Source of the DNA: Sipunculus nudus
Taxonomy: Eukaryota; Annelida; Sipuncula; Golfingiida; Sipunculidae
Direction of reading: 5' to 3'
DNA: 64,000 nucleotides
Assembly: GCA_026874595.1 (NCBI GenBank)
Contig: CM049307.1
Location: forward strand, 80,454,643-80,518,642
Below the pieces are notes generated by a model. It ran no database searches and was not told where the DNA came from. It was given only the letters and a program-made list of their open reading frames with translations. The position numbers and the translations under genes were made by a program. Below are positions 12,887 through 20,745 of the stretch, piece after piece (the stretch's first letter is position 1; each line of letters starts with the position of its first letter).

Positions 12887-12953
12887 ATGGCGCTTACAAA
12901 AATAAACATCTTGTGCATGGTTGGATTGGTGGTTTTAGTCTTCGTTAACAGTG
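12887..12953 (+). CDS. Ly6/uPAR-like GPI-anchored protein, exon 1 (signal peptide)
   Basis: First of three coding exons of a 134-residue protein (exons 12887-12953, 25512-25661, 26703-26890). This exon encodes 22 residues plus one base: a short lysine-containing start (MALTKINIL) and a hydrophobic core (VGLVVLVFV), that is, a signal peptide. It ends at a consensus donor, G|GTAAGT. The frame is kept through all exons (phase 1 at both junctions). Ly6/uPAR proteins are small secreted or GPI-anchored three-finger-fold proteins with 8-10 cysteines, and this one has ten. Intron 1 is about 12.5 kb, of which 10.8 kb is an antisense LTR retrotransposon. The specific ligand or role cannot be told from sequence. 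Confidence 0.8.
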
Positions 12954-13269
12954 GTAAGTCACTCGGATGTTTATAAGTATTCAACAAATGATAATTGTAG
13001 ATGTTTCGCTAGGTTGCATGTTGTTAAAGCCTTTGGCTCTATTTTACAGGTCTGTATAATATTCCCAGGAGGAGGAAGGAAGCTAATATAATATCAACTG
13101 TATTTTCGAGTTTCTGAGTCATTTAAAACCATTAATTTAAATATTTTTTTATTCTTAAAATGTTAACATAAAAATAAAAATATCTTCATTTTTATTGTCT
13201 CAGAGGAGTAAATAATTGTTGTATTAAAGAAGGTTTTAATCCATCGTACTCTTCCTAAAGTTATATATA

Positions 13270-14286
13270 TGTAGCAGTATTTGTCACATCAGTGGCAGAA
13301 TGGAAAATACTGGGGTCGTGGGGGCGCACACACACAGACGTCTGACCTCATCCAAGGCACAACACAGCGTGCTTTACAGTTTTTACTGTGCTGGAATGAG
13401 AGACAAGAAATATACAAAAACTGAACTCTCCAGTTCAACGGTTGTCTGCCAAGTCATATTTACAATGTAAAATGCACAGGATCAGACCTGCTGACTTACA
13501 AGATAATACATAATTACGAAATATGCCTCAGTTACAGAATGTACAGTATTTACAGCGACACCTCGCCATCATAATACACTGCGCTGGCAAGTATATGAAA
13601 AATGTCAGTGATCAGGCTACCTTTCTGACCAAACTTAGCAAAATATTACTACAGCAAGATTACTACAGCAAATAATACGTCTATGATATCGTTATTACCA
13701 GGAAAAATAGAACTACGGAGTGATGCAAGATTACTACAACAAATAATACATCTACAACATCGTTATCATGACTTTGAAAATAGAATAACGTTCTGGGTTG
13801 TGTTTACATTAACACAATAATTAAATCAGGAAATACACTGATAATTACATACCTGGAATGAGAGACAAGAAATATACAAAAACTGAACTCTCCAGTTCAA
13901 CGGTTGTCTGCCAAGTGACGCTAGACGGAAACTTGGCGGCAAAACCAGGTACATAATTAACATGTCAATGGACAATATTACGAAACAACGGAGCAAATTA
14001 AATCAATGTTGAACAAAAACGTGTAAGTACTGGATACGTTTCCGATATTGCATATAACGCCTATTATGGCAACTTTTATGTACGTATGCCTTGTTACTGC
14101 ATGAAAAACATAAAATGACGGATATTAATTAACAGGTCAAAGGTGACAACCCAGGTGCTATGCTCCGAGAAGGATTACAAGTTGGCGCGCTACTCTCTGA
14201 CCAATACAGACACAGGGTGCACACAATGTATGCATATCACATCAAATATGAAACAAACTAAACTAACGGCAGTGCACCCGGTCACA
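13270..14286 (-). repeat. 3' LTR of the gypsy element
   Basis: 1017 bp, TGTAGCAG...GGTCACA on the + strand. It matches 23098-24114 with about five substitutions, for example near 13325, 13467, 13502, 13512 and 14050. It contains a 63-bp direct repeat at 13392-13454 and 13854-13916, also present in the other LTR. Confidence 0.95.
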
Positions 14287-14300
14287 TTTTCCCCCCTCCT
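14287..14300 (-). other. Polypurine tract
   Basis: Read on the minus strand, AGGAGGGGGGAAAA immediately precedes the 3' LTR. This is the position and composition expected for the plus-strand primer of reverse transcription. Confidence 0.85.
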
Positions 14301-14839
14301 GAGAAAATGTCGTCCCGACATTAAATACGATAAATTCATACTCCCATATAATAAATGCAACATCCAACAATATATGTCAGTTGTTTGTGTACGTTAAACG
14401 AAGTCAGCATCACTAACCCCAAGCAATGATATCGGTGGGTTATAAGTATCATTACAACATCGTCTACTTGATAGGTGCTTGCATATTGTTATTTACAAAC
14501 TGGATCATCTTACAACAACATTACATTATCAAATAACTCTAGATCATCAAAATCATGATATAGCGTACCATGACCACTTGACACATGAACATAAGGTATG
14601 CATGGTCAGACCAATACCTCAGCGATGGCAATATCCATTAAAGGATAACAAAATCGCTCATGCTGTTTGCTGATATGATATTGGGTATGTGATGTGCCTA
14701 TATCAATAATAATCAGTGTGTCATTGGGCCCGAGTACCTAAAATTGTCTTAAGAAGTGTTATATAAATATTAGCAGTTTCAGCTAGTCATCACTGTTTTA
14801 TGGATACCTCAATAGATAAGTGTATTATATAAATACATA
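14301..14839 (-). other. Retrotransposon 3' untranslated segment
   Basis: About 540 bp between the end of pol and the polypurine tract. No envelope-like or other coding frame is seen on the element strand. Confidence 0.6.
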
Positions 14840-16414
14840 TTACGTATTCATCAATGGAGAAAGGGCATCTATTAGATTTTTTAGGTCGACTATACGGTTT
14901 TGAATGACAGAAGGTTCCCGGGGTTCTGGGTATGGTAAGCAACAGGTTTGTTGATATGAACAAGGATCATACCACATTTGCGTCTTCTTGGTACGGTTCG
15001 AACGTCTAGGAATACTGGGAACAGACTGGTCCATAGTACACGGCTCTTCTGCGGTTTCGTCAGTGCAATGGTTGGTTTCTTCTAGGTCTGAGGTACCATC
15101 CCTCTCCAAACCATCCCGCGATCCCTCGGGTCCTTTAGGTTCTGCCGATGTTGACGTCTGATCGATCAGTGGGCGATCATCCGGCGGGGCCTCACTCACG
15201 CTGTGTCGTCGAGGGGTTGGTTGTGGTTTTTCCGGGACGTTGGGATTCGGTGATAGCCGCGGACACGGGAGATTTCTCCTGGGTTTTGGCTGCGGCATGA
15301 TGCGTATAGGTTCCTCCTCAGATTCTTCCTCATCAGAGCTGGAGATGACATCAACTTTTCTGGTTTTATCTGAACGTTTTGACGTCGCCTTTGGTGTAAC
15401 TGGCCGTTTCTTGGTACTATGTTCGGTGTTATTCGGCGTGTCCTTCTCTGAAGCATCTGGCGACAGATATCCTATCGGGAGAAGCAGATTGCGGTGCAAT
15501 GTTTTCCTTGGTCCAATCCCATATTCGGCCTCAAGTTCGTATACCGGGACATCATCATTAATTTGACGCACGACCTTATAGATGGTTTCCTGCCATCGAT
15601 CACATAGTTTCTGTTTCCCTTTAACAGCGAGATTACGGATAAGCACCCTGTCTCCTGGCTGTAGTACGGCGCCTCTACTTCGAAGATCGTAATTCCGTTT
15701 TTGTCGTTGTTGGGCCTTGCTGATGTTCTTAGAAGCCAACTCGTATGCAAATCTCAAGCGCTTCCGCAGATTCTCGACATAACCTTGTTTTTGCTGTTTA
15801 ACGCCAGTGCCAAACGCTACATCTGCAGGTAAACGTGGATGTCTGCCGAACATCAAGTAAAATGGTTCATACCCAGTTGTCTCATTTGGAGTACAGTTAT
15901 ACGCATGGACTATCGGAGCGATGTAGTTTTTCCAATCAGCTTTCTCTTCGGGTTGGAGTGTGCCTAGCATGTCCAACAGCGTACGATTAAACCGCTCACA
16001 CTGTCCGTTCCCGCTCGGATGGTATGGTGAGGTCCGTGATTTAGCAATACCAGCTATCTCACACAGGTGTTTGATCGTGTTGCTTTCAAACTGTCGTCCT
16101 TGGTCACCATGCAATTTTGATGGAAACCCATAGTGAATGATGAAGTTGTCGAACAGTGTTTTAGCTGTTGTATAAGCGGTCTGATTCCGGGTAGGGTAGG
16201 CTTGAGCGTATCGGGTGAAGTGATCTGTAACCACTAGCACATTCTCGTATCCCCCTTTTGACGTTTCAATAGAAAGAAAGTCCATACAAACCAGTTCCAG
16301 GGGTTGGCTCGTTTTGATACTGACCAATGGTGCTTGTGGTTTTAGAAGTGTTTTTCGACGAACACACCTTCCACATTGGGCTACATACTCTTCCACGTCA
16401 TTCGACATTCCGGG
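14840..16414 (-). CDS. pol: Pol, integrase part downstream of an internal TAG
   Basis: In frame with the upstream pol frame and separated from it only by the TAG at 16415-16417. Counting from the ATG at 16408, the second half of the zinc-binding domain is C12/C15 (CGRC). The catalytic triad is D43 (CMDFLS), D102 (GDQGRQF) and E138 (GQCERF), with exactly 35 residues between the last two, the DD35E signature of retroviral-type integrases. A GPY/F-like C-terminal domain follows around residues 240-310. The last 200 residues are a long, charged, low-complexity tail rich in S, E, P and R, including an acidic run (SSDEEESEEE). Integrase inserts the element cDNA into the host genome. The frames opposite this region on the + strand are shadows. 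Confidence 0.9.
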   Translation of the reverse strand, partial: PGMSNDVEEYVAQCGRCVRRKTLLKPQAPLVSIKTSQPLELVCMDFLSIETSKGGYENVLVVTDHFTRYAQAYPTRNQTAYTTAKTLFDNFIIHYGFPSKLHGDQGRQFESNTIKHLCEIAGIAKSRTSPYHPSGNGQCERFNRTLLDMLGTLQPEEKADWKNYIAPIVHAYNCTPNETTGYEPFYLMFGRHPRLPADVAFGTGVKQQKQGYVENLRKRLRFAYELASKNISKAQQRQKRNYDLRSRGAVLQPGDRVLIRNLAVKGKQKLCDRWQETIYKVVRQINDDVPVYELEAEYGIGPRKTLHRNLLLPIGYLSPDASEKDTPNNTEHSTKKRPVTPKATSKRSDKTRKVDVISSSDEEESEEEPIRIMPQPKPRRNLPCPRLSPNPNVPEKPQPTPRRHSVSEAPPDDRPLIDQTSTSAEPKGPEGSRDGLERDGTSDLEETNHCTDETAEEPCTMDQSVPSIPRRSNRTKKTQMWYDPCSYQQTCCLPYPEPREPSVIQNRIVDLKNLIDALSPLMNT

Positions 16415-16417
16415 CTA
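16415..16417 (-). other. In-frame TAG inside the integrase zinc-binding domain
   Basis: The reading frame is continuous on both sides. The TAG lies just after RGRFF and before PGMSNDVEEY, in a segment where gypsy integrases usually have a tryptophan. A single G-to-A change would explain it. Suppression of the stop by readthrough is possible but would be unusual in the middle of a domain. Confidence 0.85.
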
Positions 16418-19174
16418 GAAAAATCTACCTCTTAGAAGTTCCATGGTCCGATCACGTCCTGGGTGGCCAACCTGGTCATGACATCTGGTTATTGCTTCCT
16501 TCCGGTGGGTGAACGGGAGCACTAATTGGAAAGACACCTCATTGTTCTGCAGGCGCTGACGGTACAATACACCATTTCGTAGACACAGCTTCTTCCCCCG
16601 ACATAAACTACGCATCTCTCGCCAGTATGGATCATTGTCGGGTGTTATAGTTGGGTTTCCTTCTAGCATGTCTATGCATCTTTTTAGAACTGGGTCTTTC
16701 CGTTGGAGCTTCACCCAATCAGAAACTGACCTTTGGTTTAGTACTGTATTCTCCAGTAGAGGTACACCATTCTCAGATAGAGATAAATTTTCTACAAATC
16801 CACTGGTTGGCATTTCTGTGTTAAAAATGGCCGATACGACTTGATTTTCGATTACCTGACACTCTTGTGGCCATTTTATGCGTGATAACGAATCTGCATC
16901 GATGTTTCTTCGGCCAGACCGGTATTCGATGGTGAAGTTATAGTTGGCCAGTGCTGAAACCCATCGGTGACCTGTTGCATCTAACTTCGCTGAGGTAAGG
17001 ATATACGTCAAGGGATTGTTGTCAGTTTTCACCGTAAACGTGCTTCCATACAAATAGTCATGAAATTTCTTTGTGATAGCCCATTTTAGCGCCAAAAATT
17101 CCAGTTTGTGAACAGGGTACCGGTTTTCTGCGTTCCTTAATCCTCGACTGGCAAAAGCTATGGGCCGTTCGGTTCCATCCGGTTGTTCTTGATATAATGC
17201 TGCTCCCAAGGACTCACCACTGGCATCCACATGCACAGAGAACGGTGTAGCAAAATTCGCGAAAGCAAGCACGGGTGCAGAGGTACACAGTTCAATAAGC
17301 TGTTCAAATGCTGCTTGGTGACGATCTTCCCATCTGAAAATGTTGTTACCTGATTCTGTCGATTTCTTTGTTTTCTTTCGGTGAGCACCAGCGCCTTGAG
17401 TTAACTCGTACAGTGGTTTGGCGATCTTAGAAAAATCCTTTATGAATCGTCGGTAGAACCCTGCAAAACCTAAAAAGCTCTGGAGTTGTTTGGCATTACT
17501 TGGTATCGGCCACTCTCGAACGCATCGAATCTTATCTGGATCGGGGGATACTCCTTCTTCGGATACTTCATGTCCAAGGTACTTAATAGACGTCTGGAAG
17601 AAGTTACATTTAGAAGCCTTCAACTTTAAGCCTGCGTTCCTCAACCGGTTGAACACTGCCTCAAGTCTCTCAATGTGTTCCTCATACGTCCGACTGAAAA
17701 CAACTATATCGTCCAAATACAGTAAACACGAATTCAAGTGTAGATCGCCCATGCACTGTTCCATTAGACGTTGGAACGTGGCTGGTGCATTGGTCAATCC
17801 GAACGGCATGCGCTGGCACTCAAAAAACCCAACCTGCCCTTCCGCAAACGCTGTCTTTGGTTTATCTTGTTCCTCTATTTCCACCTGCCAATATGCACTT
17901 TTCAGATCAAGGGTGCTGAACCACTTGGAACCATGTAAACTATCAAAAGTTTCTTCAATTCGGGGAAGGGCGTATGCATCCTTCACTGTCACTGAGTTAA
18001 GTTGCCTAAAGTCTATGCAAAATCTGAGAGTTCCGTCTTTCTTCCTGACCAGAACGACATTGGATGTATAGGGACTGTCAGATTTCCTGATTACTCCGAG
18101 ATCTAACATCTCCCGCACATGTTTCCGGACTTCTTCAAGCATAGCAGGTGGTATCCTTCGGTGCCTTTCTTTGAATGGTCGGTCATCTTGTAGTTTGATC
18201 TTGTGTTTCACCAAGTCTGTCTGCCCAAGGTCTAGATCATGCAAGGAGAACACATCACGCCATTTTGATAAGAGTTGTTCTACTTCTGTCACCTGGTCTT
18301 TGTTTAGCTCGGCAGAGAGCATCTCATGGTAGGAATACGGGAATTCCTCCCTGGGAGAGTCTTTATTTTCCTGAGTTGAATCCACTGGTACCACTTCCAC
18401 TTGATGTACATCACAGAGCTTACTTCTGCTTGGTATGGCAACCGCCTTCTCAGAGTGGTTATTAATCTCAACATATACTTGTTGTGCTGACATCCTTGCT
18501 CCAAGTTTCTGCAACACGGGAGATACAACCAACCCACCTGGTAAAGTCATTGATCCTTCTGCAAGTACATGAACCTGTTTACAGTATCCTCTTGTGGCAT
18601 GGGTAAGTCCTTGTACCAGTTGCCGGGTGTGTGGCTGTATAAGAATAGGTTTTGTCGTTATCACAGAACCTATTGCACCGGATTGATGAGCTGTTCTCTG
18701 GTTCTCCGATAGATTACCAAAAGCTAGTTTCCACGGTTTCGGAATGTTGGTAGCCAATATGCTCTCGTCATTGCTGCTCAACTGCAATACATTGGTGCCA
18801 ATCAACACTGGAACTCTGCTTCGGTAAGTAGTTTCTGGCACAACCAAGGCTACGATGACACTGCTCAGCTGTGGGAGACCTTTTACCTTCAGTTCTATTT
18901 CTGTATAACCCAGGTACTCTAGTGACTGCCCATCTGCTGCCTCTAGTCGAATTAGCTCCTCCAGCGGCCAAACCTCTAATCCTAGCTTGTTACAGAAAGA
19001 GTCACATATAGTACTAACCATTGATCCGGTGTCTAAGAGGGCTTTACATGGCTGGTCATTGACGATGATGTCTACTTCACTTGCTTGACCGATCAATTTC
19101 TGGTTGACATTGGGACTATTTTGACCACTAAGGTCCAAATTCTGTCCCACGAATTTGGCCGATCCTAGTTTAAA
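16415..19174 (-). CDS. pol: Pol: protease, reverse transcriptase, RNase H, start of integrase
   Basis: Lies in the -1 frame relative to gag and has no ATG near its start (first in-frame GTG at 19150), so expression as a Gag-Pol fusion by frameshift at 19168-19174 is the natural reading. Counting from the GTG codon: aspartic protease LLDTG at about 38-42; RT with D415 (TLDLKSAY) and the YLDD box at 478-481; RNase H with D642, E684, D710 and D751/D753; then the start of the integrase zinc-binding domain, H891 and H896. The frame ends at an in-frame TAG (16415-16417) between the histidine and cysteine pairs, where tryptophan is usual in the family. All catalytic residues checked are present. Confidence 0.95.
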   Translation of the reverse strand, partial: FKLGSAKFVGQNLDLSGQNSPNVNQKLIGQASEVDIIVNDQPCKALLDTGSMVSTICDSFCNKLGLEVWPLEELIRLEAADGQSLEYLGYTEIELKVKGLPQLSSVIVALVVPETTYRSRVPVLIGTNVLQLSSNDESILATNIPKPWKLAFGNLSENQRTAHQSGAIGSVITTKPILIQPHTRQLVQGLTHATRGYCKQVHVLAEGSMTLPGGLVVSPVLQKLGARMSAQQVYVEINNHSEKAVAIPSRSKLCDVHQVEVVPVDSTQENKDSPREEFPYSYHEMLSAELNKDQVTEVEQLLSKWRDVFSLHDLDLGQTDLVKHKIKLQDDRPFKERHRRIPPAMLEEVRKHVREMLDLGVIRKSDSPYTSNVVLVRKKDGTLRFCIDFRQLNSVTVKDAYALPRIEETFDSLHGSKWFSTLDLKSAYWQVEIEEQDKPKTAFAEGQVGFFECQRMPFGLTNAPATFQRLMEQCMGDLHLNSCLLYLDDIVVFSRTYEEHIERLEAVFNRLRNAGLKLKASKCNFFQTSIKYLGHEVSEEGVSPDPDKIRCVREWPIPSNAKQLQSFLGFAGFYRRFIKDFSKIAKPLYELTQGAGAHRKKTKKSTESGNNIFRWEDRHQAAFEQLIELCTSAPVLAFANFATPFSVHVDASGESLGAALYQEQPDGTERPIAFASRGLRNAENRYPVHKLEFLALKWAITKKFHDYLYGSTFTVKTDNNPLTYILTSAKLDATGHRWVSALANYNFTIEYRSGRRNIDADSLSRIKWPQECQVIENQVVSAIFNTEMPTSGFVENLSLSENGVPLLENTVLNQRSVSDWVKLQRKDPVLKRCIDMLEGNPTITPDNDPYWREMRSLCRGKKLCLRNGVLYRQRLQNNEVSFQLVLPFTHRKEAITRCHDQVGHPGRDRTMELLRGRFF
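19111..19158 (-). promoter_or_regulatory. Predicted H-type frameshift pseudoknot
   Basis: On the element strand, stem 1 pairs CCAAATTC (19158-19151) with GAATTTGG (19142-19135), 8 bp. The loop holds TGGGAC (19149-19144), which pairs with GTCCCA (19116-19111), 6 bp, forming stem 2. The first loop is 1 nt, the junction 1 nt and the last loop 18 nt. The stem starts 9 nt after the slippery heptamer. These dimensions match classical retroviral-type frameshift pseudoknots. Seen by hand pairing; not energy-modelled. Confidence 0.75.
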
Positions 19175-20745
19175 TGACAGTCAGCTGCCCTGTGTCCGTA
19201 CACGCCACAGTGCCAACAATGGCCTCTGAACTGGAGTGATCCTGGCTGATTATTCAGACGCCGACCCTCGTTGCTGGTAGCATTGGTACCCAGTTTGTGT
19301 CCGCTAGCATGGTTGTTGTAGGAGGAAGTCTGGCTGGACTGGTGATCGCTCTGGAAGGTTGTATTTGATCCGGTGCCCCTCTCCAGATTGGTCAATCGTT
19401 TTTCCAGGTCTCTCATTCCTCTCACCATCTCATCTACTTTCTCTGATAGCTGTCTCGTCAGTAATTCCAGCTGTTTGACGGGTGACGTCTCAGTGGGTTT
19501 CTTTGTCTCTACTGCATAGACTCTTGCCTTGATGTCCTGGGGTAGATCCTTTAGTCGTAACTCTGCCGCTCTGGCTTCTACGATCAGTTGTTCGTAAGTG
19601 GCATTCTCGACTTTATGGCGAATCTCATTTTGGATCTGCTCCGAGCGAAGTCCCGTGAAGAACTTAGACTTCAATATATTTGGTCCAGCAGTGGCTATAA
19701 TAAGTGACTTGTTGCCACGGGAATAGAAATCCTCCAGTCTACAACTCCATTCTGCTATAGTCTCTCCCTTGTGTTGTTTCGCGGAGAAGAACTGTTCCAT
19801 GCCGACCTCTGATGGTAACACATTTCCATAGATCTTGTCTAGCTTGTTGACTATCTCAGCCGAGGTTGCCTCCTCCCCCAAACGGATCGCGAATTGTCCT
19901 GCCTGTCCCTTCAAAGACTTCACGATGGCCTGTACGATCTGATGATCTGGATAAAGCCCCTGTCTGATCAGACTGCGCACCTCATGTCGCCATTGCTGAT
20001 AAGATGTCTCTCCTTTCATGCCCTCTCCAGAGAAAGTCGTCAGTCTGGGTGGATTTGCTGGGGGTATGTAACCATAAGGATGTAAACTTGGTGATGTAAC
20101 AGCAGGTTGGTAGTTGAAGAACGTATTCGATGCTGGGCCCTCATACCTCGGAACCTGAGATGTTGCTACTGGTGCACATGTGTACATTCCGTCAGACGAT
20201 GCCAATCGATACGCTACGTGTGGTGTCCCAAAAGGCAGGGGTGCACATACTTGTGTCGTGACTGATGTACGCCACGGCGACCGAAATGGTTGACCTTCCT
20301 CAACACGGACTTCCTGGTCCGACTGCTTGGGTAGTGGTCTCCCGGGAGTGGCTTGCTCTGTCTGCTTGCCAGATCCAGTCCCAAGAGCTTCTGTCAACAG
20401 TTGTCTGTCTTCAACTGACAGCGAAGACAGTTGCTTAACAAAACCTTTAACATCAAATGGTGGTTTAGGTAGAGCATAGTAGCACTGAGTTAAAGCCTGC
20501 TCTAACTCAGCTTGAACGGTTTCCACCCTCACTACCTGCTCACTTATCTGACAACCATCTAAGGATTTCCTAGCACTAACCACATCATCAGCTTTATGGA
20601 ATACAATAAAAGCTGAGTTGTCACGGGGGATAATCCTGTCAACACACTGTGGATCTCCATGCAATTTAATTAAGTGAGTGATATCACTTAATTTGAAGTC
20701 CCCAGGTAAATTAATCAATAGCAGGCTACGGTCAATAAGCGACAT
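19165..20745 (-). CDS. gag: Gag, PNMA-like, with RRM-like N-terminus and CCHC zinc knuckle
   Basis: 526 residues. Residues about 8-75 look like an RRM fold: an RNP2-like strand (LLLINLP), an RNP1-like strand (SAFIVFHK) and a helix ending in RKSLDG. A proline-rich linker follows. From about 230 there is a capsid region beginning PPRLTTFSGEG, with a W in SYQQWRHEVRSL and the phrase SLKGQAGQFAIRLGEEATS. This pattern resembles the capsid of vertebrate PNMA proteins and related gypsy Gags. A coiled-coil-like stretch near 415-455 precedes one knuckle, C-X2-C-X4-H-X4-C (CWHCGVYGHRAADC), close to the C-terminus. Gag packages the element RNA in cytoplasmic particles. The start ATG at 20745 is the first of the frame. 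Confidence 0.9.
   Translation of the reverse strand: MSLIDRSLLLINLPGDFKLSDITHLIKLHGDPQCVDRIIPRDNSAFIVFHKADDVVSARKSLDGCQISEQVVRVETVQAELEQALTQCYYALPKPPFDVKGFVKQLSSLSVEDRQLLTEALGTGSGKQTEQATPGRPLPKQSDQEVRVEEGQPFRSPWRTSVTTQVCAPLPFGTPHVAYRLASSDGMYTCAPVATSQVPRYEGPASNTFFNYQPAVTSPSLHPYGYIPPANPPRLTTFSGEGMKGETSYQQWRHEVRSLIRQGLYPDHQIVQAIVKSLKGQAGQFAIRLGEEATSAEIVNKLDKIYGNVLPSEVGMEQFFSAKQHKGETIAEWSCRLEDFYSRGNKSLIIATAGPNILKSKFFTGLRSEQIQNEIRHKVENATYEQLIVEARAAELRLKDLPQDIKARVYAVETKKPTETSPVKQLELLTRQLSEKVDEMVRGMRDLEKRLTNLERGTGSNTTFQSDHQSSQTSSYNNHASGHKLGTNATSNEGRRLNNQPGSLQFRGHCWHCGVYGHRAADCHLN
19168..19174 (-). promoter_or_regulatory. -1 frameshift slippery heptamer T TTA AAC
   Basis: Read in the gag frame the sequence is T TTA AAC followed at once by the gag TAG stop (19167-19165). 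It fits the X XXY YYZ rule for simultaneous -1 slippage, and the pol frame is exactly -1 relative to gag and open across this point. Confidence 0.88.

Noticed and set aside
15240-15566. 108-codon + strand open frame opposite integrase
   Set aside because: Shadow of the pol frame, reading its low-complexity tail backwards.
17490-18071. 193-codon + strand open frame opposite RT
   Set aside because: Shadow of the conserved minus-strand RT coding sequence.
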